Below are positions 34,176 through 43,482 of a stretch of DNA of 64,000 nt, in pieces. The notes beneath the pieces are model-generated. The model saw only the letters and a list, made by a program, of their open reading frames with translations. It ran no database searches and had not been told where the DNA came from. Where the stretch lies: positions 17,048 through 81,047 of the forward strand of contig QMRC01000003.1 in assembly GCA_003649205.1 (NCBI GenBank), in the 5' to 3' direction. Each line of letters starts with the position of its first letter. The first letter of the stretch is position 1. This DNA comes from Thermoprotei archaeon. Its GTDB lineage: Archaea > Thermoproteota > Thermoprotei > Thermoproteales > B15-G16. The position numbers were made by a program, and so were the translations under genes.

Positions 34176-34526
34176 TTCCTTAAGTGCTCTCTTCAGTAAG
34201 GTCCATAGTCGTCTAGACTTCTTCCTTAGGACAGCAGTCGGTAGTTTTCCATAGATCTCGGTGATGAGATTGTCAAGCTCAGTAGGATTAATGTACTTCA
34301 CATTTCTGTATTCGACAATGCACAATCCTCTAGAACTAGCTTCGATGCAAAACCTTATGGAAGTGGGTAAGCCTCTAACTATAGTACTCACCTCATCGAC
34401 TATAATGAACTTACGAGTACTAGGTAGTAGCTCTCTGAGTACGGTATGGTCTATAGTGAGTAGTGCTCTGTAGGTGGATAGTATCTTACTGATGTATGTA
34501 TGACGTCTATCTAGGTGGTGGTTCAT
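34128..34526 (-). CDS. Unknown small protein downstream of the permuted GTPase
   Basis: 132 residues. The ATG lies 20 bases inside the 3' end of the GTPase gene at 34507, so the two are likely coupled. Strand-helix pattern with RKFIIVDEVSTIVRGLPTSI in the middle and a basic C-terminal helix (RKKSRRLWTLLKRALKELGG). It overlaps the convergent gene at 33657 by 48 bases, which is rather long, and this lowers confidence. No known motif. Confidence 0.5.
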   Translation of the reverse strand: MNHHLDRRHTYISKILSTYRALLTIDHTVLRELLPSTRKFIIVDEVSTIVRGLPTSIRFCIEASSRGLCIVEYRNVKYINPTELDNLITEIYGKLPTAVLRKKSRRLWTLLKRALKELGGVESQISMYPIES

Positions 34527-35289
34527 AGTAGTACACTAGTTTACCTCTCTGCCAATCCCTAATTAAACTCCTTGCAGCTTCCTCAAGATTTAGTTTACCA
34601 CCCTTAAGGAGGAAGCCTCTTCTCCTTGCATAGTTCTCCAGTATCTCCATGGGTTCACTACCTTCAACTCCTAGACAAGTCTTAAATGCATCTGGTGTGT
34701 ACTTCAGTACCTTACCTATTAGCTCAAGTGCTATGGGGACAGGATCGTCTATCTCCTCAGGTGGTACCATGCACCTCAACACGACATCAGCATTCTCTGA
34801 TGGTATTGGTACGACACCTGGGGTATCGATTACTATTAGCCACGTGTGTATGCGAACAATCTGCTCACCTCTAGTCCAGCCAGGTACAGGTGATGTTGGT
34901 GCTGAGTACCTACCCTTGAGTACATTTATTATTGTTGACTTACCGACATTTGGGTACCCAACAATAGCTACCTTAACAGGTAATCTAGGTGCAACAGCCT
35001 TAATAGCTATCCTGAGCTTACGTGTACCTTTCCTCTCCTTAGCGCTGATGTACACGGTAGGGTGCTCCTGACTAAGATATTCCTTCCACTTCTCAACTAC
35101 GTCACGAGGTATTAGATCTGCCTTATTGATCACTATGATTAGTTGCTTACCCAATCTACGAACAGTATTCTCAACTTCTCTACACCTAGTAACCTCAGGA
35201 TCTCTAGCATCAACTACCTCAAGAACGACATCCGCATCATCGATAACCCTCCTAACTCTCCTCCAGTACTCCCTAGCTGTTGCGCTCAT
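34507..35289 (-). CDS. Circularly permuted GTPase (YlqF/RbgA/NOG2-like)
   Basis: 260 residues. The G motifs are permuted: G4 NKADLIP and G5 YISAKERKGTRKL come before G1 GYPNVGKSTIIN, G2 TSPVPGWTRG and G3 DTPGVVP. This order marks the YlqF/YawG group that works in ribosome assembly or rRNA handling. The C-terminal helical part (RRGFLLKGGKLNLEEAARSLI) fits the RNA-binding end of this family. Its start overlaps the roadblock-like membrane protein gene by four bases, so both are made from one mRNA. Confidence 0.9.
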   Translation of the reverse strand: MSATAREYWRRVRRVIDDADVVLEVVDARDPEVTRCREVENTVRRLGKQLIIVINKADLIPRDVVEKWKEYLSQEHPTVYISAKERKGTRKLRIAIKAVAPRLPVKVAIVGYPNVGKSTIINVLKGRYSAPTSPVPGWTRGEQIVRIHTWLIVIDTPGVVPIPSENADVVLRCMVPPEEIDDPVPIALELIGKVLKYTPDAFKTCLGVEGSEPMEILENYARRRGFLLKGGKLNLEEAARSLIRDWQRGKLVYYYEPPPR

Positions 35290-35768
35290 ACTAAACCCCT
35301 ACTCCTCACATAATCCCTCAAACAGAACCTCAACCTAGTTAAGTACTTCTTCGTAATCCTCCTTCTCGTTCTCACCAACGCAATATACCTACCACCTTCA
35401 TCAACAGAAACAGCAATAACTCTTTCCCTACCAAGATCGAGAACGAAGTCCCTAGCAGTAACATCGAATTCTCTCACAGCTGTGTACAGCATGTAGAGAG
35501 AACTCGCTTCTCTACCTACATCACCGTGCGTGAGAGCCTCGATGACGCTACCTTCGTAGTTCAGTATGAACACTGCATCCAGACCGTAGGTATGAGCTAT
35601 CGAGTATAGATCAGCACCGTAGGGTACTAGACTCGGGATCAACTTTTCAAGTATATTGAGTACATGCCTCCTCAACTGCTTCACTATCACCAGCACTAGA
35701 ACTACCACTACGATAGTAATTACTAGCATAGGTAGCAAGTAGTTCCCCAGTGAGATTACACACATCAC
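35286..35768 (-). CDS. Membrane-anchored roadblock/LC7-like protein
   Basis: 160 residues from GTG 35768; ATG 35729 (MLVITIVVVV) may be the real start because a TATA-like AATAAAG at about 35774 would put the transcript start near 35750. One membrane helix (about residues 12-30) is followed by a compact domain with AVFILNYEGSVIEALT and VIAVSVDEGGRYIALVR, the strand pattern of roadblock/profilin-like folds. Such proteins usually bind small GTPases. The next gene, overlapping by four bases, is a GTPase, though of the ribosome-assembly type. The fold assignment is by eye only. Confidence 0.65.
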   Translation of the reverse strand: MMCVISLGNYLLPMLVITIVVVVLVLVIVKQLRRHVLNILEKLIPSLVPYGADLYSIAHTYGLDAVFILNYEGSVIEALTHGDVGREASSLYMLYTAVREFDVTARDFVLDLGRERVIAVSVDEGGRYIALVRTRRRITKKYLTRLRFCLRDYVRSRGLV

Positions 35769-35812
35769 TTTATTACCCTCTCTCCCTAATCACAAGACAT
35801 GAGGTAGACACA

Positions 35813-36985
35813 ATGGTAACAAACCTACCAGCTGAAGCCAAGGCGAAGTGGATTAAGGTGATGGAAGCTAGGACTCCAGAGGAGAAGATTAAGGCACTTC
35901 AGGAGTTCCTATCTTCAGTCCCTAAGCACAAGGGTACTGAGAAGTTGATTTCATTTGTTAGACGTAGGATTGCTGAATTAAAGAGAGAGATTGAGCTTAG
36001 GGAGAGAGTTAGGAAAGCTGCTGGTGCTAAGAGAGTTAAGGTATACGTGGGTAAGGAGGGTGATGTTCAGTTAGCTCTACTTGGGTTAGCTAACTCAGGT
36101 AAGAGCGCTCTTCTCCGTGCTCTCACCAATGCTAAGGTTGAGGTTAGCGATGTACCCTACACTACGAAGTTACCTGTACCTGGTATGTTTATTTTTGAGA
36201 ACATGTACTTCCAACTAGTTGAAGCACCATCAATAGTACCTGGCGGTGAGAGTACACTAACTACTTTAGCTATGTCAATTGCTAGGAATGCCGATGGTTT
36301 AATACTTGTTGTTGATCTGAGTAGTGATCCATTAAGACAGTTCGAGATCCTTAGAAGTGAGCTTGAGAGAGCACATATCTTGATTAATAAGCCGAGAGCT
36401 ATCGTCGAGATTGAGAGGAGAGTTAGTGGTGGTATTCAGGTTGTCGGTAAGTTAGTTGGCTGTACAGTAGATGATGTAAGGAAGTTACTTAGTGAGTACA
36501 GGATACATCATGCACTTGTTAGGATAATTGGTGAAGCTACTCTAGACGACATTGAGAGAGCTATATTTGAGGAGTACGTCTACAAGCCAGCGATAGTCAT
36601 TGGGACTAAGCTCGATGTAGCTGATGAGGTTACAGTTAGGGAATTCACTAAGGTAGTTGGTGAGAGGTATCCAGTGCTCACGGTCTCTAGCTTGACAGGT
36701 AAGGGACTGGATAGAGGGCTCATAGCTAAGACCATACTCACTACGCTCAATTTAATTAGAGTGTACACGAAGAGTCCATACCGTGATGCACCTGATGAGA
36801 AACCTCTACTAATAAAGGCTGGTTCAACAGTGATAGATGTTGCTGAGAGAATTCACAGGAAATTAGCTGAGAACTTTAAGTACGCGAAGATAATTAGATT
36901 TGAAGGTAGTAGAAAGAGAGTACTTAGAGTTGGTAAGGATTATGTTCTTCAAGATCGTGATATTGTTGAGATTCACACTGGATGA
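35813..36985 (+). CDS. DRG-family GTP-binding protein with TGS domain
   Basis: 390 residues from ATG 35813, with GAGGTAG seven bases upstream. A helical N-terminus leads to G1 GLANSGKSALLRAL, the TTKLPVPGM switch region, VEAPSIVPGG at G3, and G4 GTKLDVADE. The C-terminal TGS domain includes KAGSTVIDVAERIHRKLAENFKYAK and ends with VGKDYVLQDRDIVEIHTG (in parts). G3 reads EAPS instead of DxPG, a departure at a catalytic loop. Such GTPases bind ribosomes and stress-related factors. Confidence 0.88.
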   Translation: MVTNLPAEAKAKWIKVMEARTPEEKIKALQEFLSSVPKHKGTEKLISFVRRRIAELKREIELRERVRKAAGAKRVKVYVGKEGDVQLALLGLANSGKSALLRALTNAKVEVSDVPYTTKLPVPGMFIFENMYFQLVEAPSIVPGGESTLTTLAMSIARNADGLILVVDLSSDPLRQFEILRSELERAHILINKPRAIVEIERRVSGGIQVVGKLVGCTVDDVRKLLSEYRIHHALVRIIGEATLDDIERAIFEEYVYKPAIVIGTKLDVADEVTVREFTKVVGERYPVLTVSSLTGKGLDRGLIAKTILTTLNLIRVYTKSPYRDAPDEKPLLIKAGSTVIDVAERIHRKLAENFKYAKIIRFEGSRKRVLRVGKDYVLQDRDIVEIHTG

Positions 36986-37560
36986 TAGCTATGTCTGGTG
37001 TGAGAGAGGTTAAGATAACTGAGGATGGGTATAGGTTGCTGAAGGTTATTAAGGAGGTAGCTGGTTTAAGAAGTGAGGGTGAAGCTCTAGAATACGTGAT
37101 TAAGAGATTCCTAGAGCAGAGTGAGGTGTTGAGGGAGATTCTGAGCAGACTAGATGTTATTGAGGGAGAGATCGAGGTCTTGAAAGGTAAACTAGATGAA
37201 CTTCGTGAACTATTAGAGGTTAGGGAGCGAAGAAGAGTGAAGAAAGAAGTGAGAAAGTACTATGAGGATCTTGTCCAGTACATTGAGAGTAGGGTTTACG
37301 TATTCCCATCAGAAATCAAGGCTAAGAAGAAGCTCCAGAGGTTAATTGAGGAGGGTGCATTAGTTCATTTACGTGATGAAGGTCTTAATGTAGAGGTCGT
37401 AACGACAAAAAACGTTATTGAAAGAATACTAGCGAAGCTACCGCTCAAGGTAACTGACGTAGATAAGGTACTTACTGAGCGTGAACAGCAGCTCTTTGTA
37501 TTACTAAATAGGCTAGGTTACGTACTGAAGAGAGGTGACATCTACGTTAGAGCTAGCTAA
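36982..37560 (+). CDS. Coiled-coil protein, unknown function
   Basis: 192 residues; ATG 36982 overlaps the GTPase stop (ATGA), and ATG 36991 is an alternative. Residues 5-45 look like a ribbon-helix-helix or wing-less DNA-binding start (TEDGYRLLKVIKEVAGLRSEGEALEYVIKRF in outline). A coiled coil follows (about 48-85), then a basic linker and an alpha/beta C-terminal part. Translational coupling to the DRG-type GTPase suggests a shared job. Family not recognised. Confidence 0.65.
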   Translation: MIAMSGVREVKITEDGYRLLKVIKEVAGLRSEGEALEYVIKRFLEQSEVLREILSRLDVIEGEIEVLKGKLDELRELLEVRERRRVKKEVRKYYEDLVQYIESRVYVFPSEIKAKKKLQRLIEEGALVHLRDEGLNVEVVTTKNVIERILAKLPLKVTDVDKVLTEREQQLFVLLNRLGYVLKRGDIYVRAS

Positions 37561-38330
37561 GCTGTGTGTGCTGTTACTTCAAGAGGTGCTAGTACTCGCT
37601 TCAATCTCTCAACTAGGTCCATAGCGACTCTACTAACTCTCTCTGGATTAGCTACGTACACGGTAATCCTCATGTAACACTCTTCCTCTGATAAGTCGGA
37701 CAACACTATCTCAGGTGGTTTACTCTTATCGATCTCACCATATTTCTCTAGAAATGACCTAATCTTATCCTCAATCTCCTTCACATTAACTCTACCCCTA
37801 CCTCTTATTCTCAACATTATACATATCCTGTATAGACCACGATAAATCATTATTGGGGTTCTCAAGAGGTCGTAATTTGGTATCCTAACTATGTGACCTT
37901 CATCAGTTCGAATCTCAGTGTACATAGGGGTTATCCTAATTACCCTACCCCTGATGTCGCTCTCTCTCAGGTGAACAACATCCCTTGTTGACACAACTCT
38001 AGATAGGACTATCACGTAGTAAGATATGTAATTAGCTATGACATCTCTAATGGATATCAAAGCTACTGCAAATAGTATTAACACACCATAGGCTATGTAC
38101 TGTGAAACCCGTACAAGTAGTATTGAGATTATTGCCATGATGAGTATTATGGTTACGAATAGATTGAGTACGTTCCTAAGTTCATCAGCTGTTGAAGGTA
38201 GTATAACATCTTTCCTTTCTAACCTAGTAATGAGTTTACCTAGACCGATTCTGATGATTAGCACCGTGATTATCACAACAAGTAAACTAATTCCCTGCTC
38301 TTTAGTTATGAAAGCAAGCTCAAACACCAT
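37557..38330 (-). CDS. MscS-type mechanosensitive channel
   Basis: 257 residues. Three or four membrane helices are followed by the MscS beta domain: ISYYVIVLSRVVSTRDVVHL, then RGRVIRITPMYTEIRTDEGHIVRIPNYDLL (in parts), and a C-terminal alpha/beta domain. It would open under membrane tension to release solutes. It converges with the coiled-coil gene by four bases and shares direction with the TrkA-type gene upstream (14-base gap), so ion balance genes form a small operon. Confidence 0.88.
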   Translation of the reverse strand: MVFELAFITKEQGISLLVVIITVLIIRIGLGKLITRLERKDVILPSTADELRNVLNLFVTIILIMAIISILLVRVSQYIAYGVLILFAVALISIRDVIANYISYYVIVLSRVVSTRDVVHLRESDIRGRVIRITPMYTEIRTDEGHIVRIPNYDLLRTPIMIYRGLYRICIMLRIRGRGRVNVKEIEDKIRSFLEKYGEIDKSKPPEIVLSDLSEEECYMRITVYVANPERVSRVAMDLVERLKRVLAPLEVTAHTA

Positions 38331-38344
38331 CCAAAACCCTCTAC

Positions 38345-39001
38345 CTACTTAAACGTCTCCCTAAACTGCTTGACATGGTCCTTATGTACTAGAGCTATGA
38401 TTACAGAGCCAGGCTTAATCGTGATATCCTGATCAGGGAGAACGAGCTTTTCACCATCAAAAACAGCCAATATCCTACTCATGGATGGTAGAGGTAACTC
38501 ACTCAATCTCTTACCAACGCTAGTGTCATCCTCCTCAATCTGAAGAGCAACCAACCTATAGTCTGAGCCCATTGCTTCAAGAAGCTCAGTAACAGTTCTC
38601 CTACCTTCTACACGTGCCTCTAAGAGTGCGGCAATAGTCTTGGAAAAACCGAGACACTCAATACCTAACCTCATGAGTATTCTCTCAATCTTCTCATTAT
38701 TGACCAAGGTAATAACCCTATCTGCCCCCAAGTTCTTAGCTATGACAGATAACATCAGGTTTACTTCATCACTACCAGTAGCTATGACAACGACATCCAT
38801 ACGCTTAAACTCTATACCCTGACGCTCAAGAAAATCCAAATCCGTGTAGTCACCTGTAACTACCAATACATCAGAAGTAGCAGCAACCTCTTCACATATG
38901 CTAGCATCTCTACCAACCAGGATAACGGAATGACCTTTCTGAGCTAGCTTCTTGGCTAGCTCAGCCGTTATCTCATTGGCTCCAACAATTAAGATATTCA
39001 T
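38345..39001 (-). CDS. trkA: TrkA-type potassium uptake regulator (RCK: NAD- and ligand-binding domains)
   Basis: 218 residues. Rossmann start MNILIVGANEITAELAKKLA with an NAD-binding Gly pattern, DVLVVTGDYTDLDFLERQGI, then VVVIATGSDEVNLMLSVIAK. Residues from about 140 form the RCK_C ligand domain (GKRLSELPLPSMSRILAVFD). It would gate a K+ transporter membrane subunit that is not in this window. It precedes the MscS gene by 14 bases. Confidence 0.9.
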   Translation of the reverse strand: MNILIVGANEITAELAKKLAQKGHSVILVGRDASICEEVAATSDVLVVTGDYTDLDFLERQGIEFKRMDVVVIATGSDEVNLMLSVIAKNLGADRVITLVNNEKIERILMRLGIECLGFSKTIAALLEARVEGRRTVTELLEAMGSDYRLVALQIEEDDTSVGKRLSELPLPSMSRILAVFDGEKLVLPDQDITIKPGSVIIALVHKDHVKQFRETFK

Positions 39002-39096
39002 GACTAAAGTCCCTTACCCAGAAGCACCTCAATACCTGTACTTTAAACTTTTTTCTTATACCTCATAACTACGACGAGTTGAAAGGAGAGATGCTC

Positions 39097-40149
39097 ATGA
39101 AGTTAGTACTCAGACGAGAGAGAGTGCTAGGTCTGGTCATAGGTATCACAGTGAACGTAATTACGGTAATAGTGCTTTGGCATCTTGGAATAATTGATCT
39201 CTCTCACGTACCTAAGCTAAGCATTAGCTACCTAATACTAGCGTACATGGCACTGCTCACACACTGGATACTAATAGCTTTAAGAGCAAGAATCCTAGTA
39301 AAGACCTTGGGATCACATATCACACTTCTCAACGCGCTCAAAGTCAATCTATCATCCCTATACCTATCACTAATAACACCAACATACTTCGGTGGTGAAC
39401 CACTCAGAGTGTATCTCTACTCAAGGTATGGGGGTATCAGCTATGGAGAAGCAGTGACAGTAGCTATGTGGGAGATAATCCTAGACACCACAGGACTATG
39501 CATACTATCGCTACTAGCTTTCACGTACCTGAGGTCGTTTTTCAGTATCAGTAGCTTCTTCATGCTACTCACACTCCTCGTCTTTGTTACACCTACAGCA
39601 CTCCTCTACCTAACTGTGTATAGACTACTCAATGAGAAAACAATGCATAAAATCATAGGAGTAGTGAGGAAACTAGCTGAGAAAGTAGCTAATACACAGG
39701 TACTGAAGAATAGACTCAACAATAACGACATACAGAAAGTCATGAGTAAAGTAGAACTCGAGCTAGATAGCTGGTGCAAGAGCTTAAGAAGCCTACTCCA
39801 GTGCGGCGCAAAAGTACTAACTATCTTGATGGTATTGACAATTGCTCACTGGATAAATCTCTTCACAGTTGCCTACTTCCTAATATCTGGACTGGACCCT
39901 AGCTTCGACTTCATACTAAATACCTGTCTCCAAGTACTACTACATGCAGTGCTCGCCATACCAATACTACCCGGTGGTAGCGGTCTCTTTGATATAAGCT
40001 TCGTAGTCCTCTACTCCATGTGGTTAGGTAGGGAGGTAGTTGGTTCACTTCTAGTTTGGTGGAGAATCATAACCTACTATACACCACTCGTACTATCTGG
40101 ATTCTTCTTTGTTAAGGTACTTGCTGAGGTAGGTACACGGAAGGGATAA
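39097..40149 (+). CDS. Flippase-like membrane protein (UPF0104/LPG synthase TM family)
   Basis: 350 residues from ATG 39097; ATG 39091 and TTG 39079 are alternatives, and AAGGAGAG lies before the chosen one. About eight membrane helices. The signature LITPTYFGGEPLRVYLYSR and then GEAVTVAMWEIILDTTG, with later LPGGSGLFDISFVVLYSMWL, match the family. Family members move or modify lipids or glycolipids; in archaea the substrate is unknown. Codons on the coding strand are A/C-rich. Confidence 0.87.
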   Translation: MKLVLRRERVLGLVIGITVNVITVIVLWHLGIIDLSHVPKLSISYLILAYMALLTHWILIALRARILVKTLGSHITLLNALKVNLSSLYLSLITPTYFGGEPLRVYLYSRYGGISYGEAVTVAMWEIILDTTGLCILSLLAFTYLRSFFSISSFFMLLTLLVFVTPTALLYLTVYRLLNEKTMHKIIGVVRKLAEKVANTQVLKNRLNNNDIQKVMSKVELELDSWCKSLRSLLQCGAKVLTILMVLTIAHWINLFTVAYFLISGLDPSFDFILNTCLQVLLHAVLAIPILPGGSGLFDISFVVLYSMWLGREVVGSLLVWWRIITYYTPLVLSGFFFVKVLAEVGTRKG

Positions 40150-40196
40150 AAGTGAGTAGGAGGTAGTTGTTACTGCAAGTAATTTGGTGATGTAGT

Positions 40197-40610
40197 ATGA
40201 GAGATGTTGAGACCTTCCTCAGGAATCTAGATGTTTGGGTTGAAGATCAGAAGAGAGTTCTTGAATTTATTAGGAGGTATAGGAGTAAGCTAGATAAGTG
40301 TGATAGATTGGACCTAATTCTCACCATAAGGTATGTCTGCAGTAGAATGCTTAAGACTATCAAGGGATTTGAGACTTGGCTTCAATCACCATTCATCGTA
40401 GGTCCCATGCCGCTTGAAGTTGTTAAGGAGGTTCAAGAGAGGTTGTCCAATATAATGCTGAAGATTCTCGACCTAAGTATTGAGCACGTTAATGAGTACA
40501 GAAATCACCTAGTTAAGTTGCTTGAGAGTAGGGAAGAACTTCACCCTCTCTTTGAAGAGGAGGAAGAGGAGAGAGGAGAGACATCTAGAGAATCAAGGTA
40601 TAGGATATAA
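40197..40610 (+). CDS. Helical protein upstream of rfcS (DUF2153-like)
   Basis: 137 residues with a clean GGTGATGTAGT before the ATG. All-helical and charged (FLRNLDVWVEDQKRVLEFI at the start, an acidic tail). It is 53 bases before rfcS, in the same direction. It resembles a small crenarchaeal family (DUF2153) from memory; that match is uncertain. It may act with the clamp loader, but only position suggests this. Confidence 0.6.
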   Translation: MRDVETFLRNLDVWVEDQKRVLEFIRRYRSKLDKCDRLDLILTIRYVCSRMLKTIKGFETWLQSPFIVGPMPLEVVKEVQERLSNIMLKILDLSIEHVNEYRNHLVKLLESREELHPLFEEEEEERGETSRESRYRI

Positions 40611-40663
40611 CTTGTTAACTCCCTCTACGTACTTTATTGATGGAGTTCCTGAGGTGATTATTT

Positions 40664-41641
40664 TTGAGTAGAGTAAGGTTTGGTGAGTTATGGGTAGAGA
40701 AGTATAGGCCTAAGAGACTTGATGAGATGGTTGATCAGAGAGATGTTGTTGAGAGACTTAAGGAATTTGTCAAGGCTAAGTCAATGCCCCACTTACTATT
40801 CGTAGGTCCTCCAGGTTGTGGTAAGACAACTGCTGCACTATGTCTAGCGTATGAACTGTATGGAGATAAGGTAGAGGAGAATGTTTTAGAGCTCAACGCA
40901 TCTGATGAGAGAGGTATAGCTATGATCCGTGAGAAGGTTAAGGAATTTGCTAGGATGATGTCTACAGTACCCGATGTACCGTTCAAGATGGTGATACTAG
41001 ATGAGGCTGACAACATGACGTCTGAAGCTCAGCAAGCACTTAGAAGAATCATGGAGGAACACTCGAGAACTACTAGGTTCTGTCTCATAGCGAACTACCT
41101 ATCTGGAATAATAGAGCCAATTCAATCTAGGTGTGCTGTCTTCAGATTCTCACCACTACCAAAGGATGCTGTCTTCGAAAGACTAAGGTACATAGCTAAG
41201 TGCGAAGGTTTTCAAATAACTGATGAAGCTCTTGAAGCAATTTGGGACATCACTGGTGGAGACATGAGAAAAGCAATAAATCTACTTCAAGCAGCAGCTG
41301 CACTTACGAGAGTAGTTGACGAAGCTACAGTATACCGTGTCGTAGGCAGGATCAGTGCTAAAGACTTGAGAAACGTAATCCAATTAGCTGTGGAAGGTAA
41401 GGTAGGTGAAGCAGCGATAAAGCTACTCAACTTAATGACTGAGCATGGCATTAGTGGCGTTGACCTAGCTAAGCTACTTCACAGAGAACTAATCAAATTA
41501 AACGTTCCTGAGTACATAAAACCAAAGCTAGCTGATCTCTGTGGTGAATTTCACTATAGAGTTCTAGAGGGAAGTTCACCAGAACTACTTGTCCCATGGA
41601 TTCTAGTGAAACTACATAATATCGTGAAGAGTTGTAAGTAG
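40664..41641 (+). CDS. rfcS: Replication factor C small subunit
   Basis: 325 residues from TTG 40664, with GGTGAT six bases upstream. AAA+ motifs: Walker A VGPPGCGKTTAALCLA near residue 47, Walker B VILDEADNMTSEAQQALRR, the SRC motif in IIEPIQSRCAVF, and sensor 2 ITGGDMRKAINLLQ. With RfcL it loads the PCNA sliding clamp on DNA. There is no intein. The large subunit is not in this window. Confidence 0.96.
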   Translation: MSRVRFGELWVEKYRPKRLDEMVDQRDVVERLKEFVKAKSMPHLLFVGPPGCGKTTAALCLAYELYGDKVEENVLELNASDERGIAMIREKVKEFARMMSTVPDVPFKMVILDEADNMTSEAQQALRRIMEEHSRTTRFCLIANYLSGIIEPIQSRCAVFRFSPLPKDAVFERLRYIAKCEGFQITDEALEAIWDITGGDMRKAINLLQAAAALTRVVDEATVYRVVGRISAKDLRNVIQLAVEGKVGEAAIKLLNLMTEHGISGVDLAKLLHRELIKLNVPEYIKPKLADLCGEFHYRVLEGSSPELLVPWILVKLHNIVKSCK

Positions 41642-41734
41642 ATCTGCTGTGAGGCATTCAGTTAAGAAATAGTAAGGTTTATTAGGGGGTAGAACTAGGG
41701 GAGCGTGGTTAAGGGTTAATAAAGGTTACGAATT

Positions 41735-42709
41735 ATGAGCACCGAAATTACTTCTGGTAGGGGTTTGGAACGTAGGAAGGAGAACGTAAGTAGTGAAATT
41801 ACTGAAGAGGTTAGGTGCCCAATCTGTGGTAGTACAAGGTTTGTTCAAGATTACCAAAGAGGAGAGATAATTTGTGAGGTATGTGGTTACGTATTCACTG
41901 AGAGGATAGTTGATAGAGGACCAGAGTGGAGAGCATTTACACCAGAAGAGAGGGAGAAGAGGAGTAGAGTTGGTTCACCACTAACTAGATTGACACCAGA
42001 TAGCTTAGTTACGATGATAGATTGGAAGGGTAAGGACTACACAGGTAGGGAGCTAAGTCTCAAGAGAAAGCTAGAGAGCTTGAGATGGAGGAAGTGGCAG
42101 ATCAGAATTAGGATGCAGACATCCATTGAGAGAAATCTAGCACAGGCAGTTAATGAGCTTCAGAGAATTGGTTCGCAGCTAGGATTACCGAGACACGTAA
42201 TGGATCAGGCACTAGACATATACAGGCAAGCTCTTGAGAAGGGACTGGTTAGAGGTAGGTCTATTGAGTCAATAATGGCAGCAGCTATCTACGCAGCCTG
42301 TAGAATGTACAAGATACCAAGAACACTAGACGAGATAGCTAGATACACGAAGTCCGGTAGAAAGGATGTAGCTAGGTGCTACAGACTATTGCTTAGGGAG
42401 ATAAACCTCAGAGTACCACTAGCAGATCCAATAGACTACGTACCTAGGATAGCTGAACAACTAAAGCTTAGTGGTATGTGCGTCAGGAAGGCTATTGAGA
42501 TACTTAAGGAGGCCAAAAAGAGAGGGTTAACTGCAGGTAAGGATCCAGCGGGATTAGCTGCAGCAGCAATCTACATTGCATCACTCCTCCTTGGAGAAGT
42601 GAGAACGCAGAAAGAAATTGCACAGGCAGCAAGAGTTACTGAGGTGACAGTTAGGAATAGGTATAAGGAATTGGCTAAGGAACTAGACATTAAGATACCG
42701 ATGAAGTGA
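41735..42709 (+). CDS. tfb: Transcription initiation factor TFB
   Basis: 324 residues, slightly longer than the usual 300-310 because of an N-terminal extension. Zn ribbon with C28, C31, C47 and C50, B-finger region [20 protein letters not shown], then two cyclin-like repeats ([20 protein letters not shown] and the [14 protein letters not shown] region). It brings RNA polymerase to TBP-bound promoters. It stands between rfcS and the HIT gene. Confidence 0.96.
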   Translation: MSTEITSGRGLERRKENVSSEITEEVRCPICGSTRFVQDYQRGEIICEVCGYVFTERIVDRGPEWRAFTPEEREKRSRVGSPLTRLTPDSLVTMIDWKGKDYTGRELSLKRKLESLRWRKWQIRIRMQTSIERNLAQAVNELQRIGSQLGLPRHVMDQALDIYRQALEKGLVRGRSIESIMAAAIYAACRMYKIPRTLDEIARYTKSGRKDVARCYRLLLREINLRVPLADPIDYVPRIAEQLKLSGMCVRKAIEILKEAKKRGLTAGKDPAGLAAAAIYIASLLLGEVRTQKEIAQAARVTEVTVRNRYKELAKELDIKIPMK

Positions 42710-42719
42710 GGCTACGTAC

Positions 42720-43232
42720 TTGAGAGCATTAGACCTCCTCTGGGCTCCTTGGAGAATGAGATATGTCAAATACGCTGCAATTAGGAAACCCACTGAGGAG
42801 TGTATATTCTGTAAGGCTCGCGATGAAGTAGGTAAGGAGAGAGAAAACCTAGTGCTTTTTCGTGCAAAGTACTGCCTTGTAATGCTTAATCTATTTCCCT
42901 ACAATACAGGTCATCTGATGATTGCTCCCTATAGGCATGTACCCTCACTTGAGCAGCTAAGTGATGAAGAGCTTACAGAGCTCATGGTACTTACAAAACG
43001 TTGTTTGAAGATGCTTCGTGAGGTGTATAGACCTGATGGATTTAACATAGGTATCAACATAGGTAGAGTTGCAGGTGCAGGATTTGAAGGGCATGTACAC
43101 ATACACATAGTACCTAGGTGGAATGGTGATACAAACTTCATGCCTGTGATAGCTGGTACTAAGGTGATCCCCGAGTCGGTACTGGATACATATGACACGT
43201 TGATTAAGTATACTCACTTGCTTAGAGAATGA
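42720..43232 (+). CDS. HIT family nucleotide-binding protein
   Basis: 170 residues. The histidine triad is HVHIHIVPRW near residue 123, and CIFCKARDE near residue 29 may bind Zn. These proteins hydrolyse adenylyl conjugates or dinucleoside polyphosphates. It starts TTG ten bases after tfb and probably shares its transcript. The N-terminus ALDLLWAPWRMRYV is typical of the FHIT/AP4A phosphorylase-like group. Confidence 0.9.
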   Translation: MRALDLLWAPWRMRYVKYAAIRKPTEECIFCKARDEVGKERENLVLFRAKYCLVMLNLFPYNTGHLMIAPYRHVPSLEQLSDEELTELMVLTKRCLKMLREVYRPDGFNIGINIGRVAGAGFEGHVHIHIVPRWNGDTNFMPVIAGTKVIPESVLDTYDTLIKYTHLLRE

Positions 43233-43290
43233 GCAGGTTTATGACCCCGTTAAATAAACTTTTCTCTTTTACAACAACGAGGTGCTGTGA

Positions 43291-43482
43291 GTGAGAGAGT
43301 ACGTAGTCGTTAAGAAAGACTTCTCTATCAAGGTACCTGCTGTGATCAGAAACGCACTGAAGCTAAAGCCTGGTACAGTGATGCAGATAGAGTACAGAGC
43401 AGATGACCACGTACTAGTGCTGAGACCAGTTGCTAAATTAAGAGTTAGAGAGGTTAAGAATGAAGGAAGTTTGGGTAGGTAG
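43291..43482 (+). CDS. SpoVT-AbrB domain DNA-binding protein
   Basis: 63 residues from GTG. The swapped-hairpin beta barrel pattern is seen in KKDFSIKVPAVIRNALKLKPG, followed by VMQIEYRADDHVLVLRPVA. Such proteins bind DNA as dimers and are often antitoxins or transition regulators. TATA-like AAATAAACTTTT at about 43248-43259 lies upstream. The next gene begins on the next base after its stop, so the two form a pair. Confidence 0.82.
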   Translation: MREYVVVKKDFSIKVPAVIRNALKLKPGTVMQIEYRADDHVLVLRPVAKLRVREVKNEGSLGR

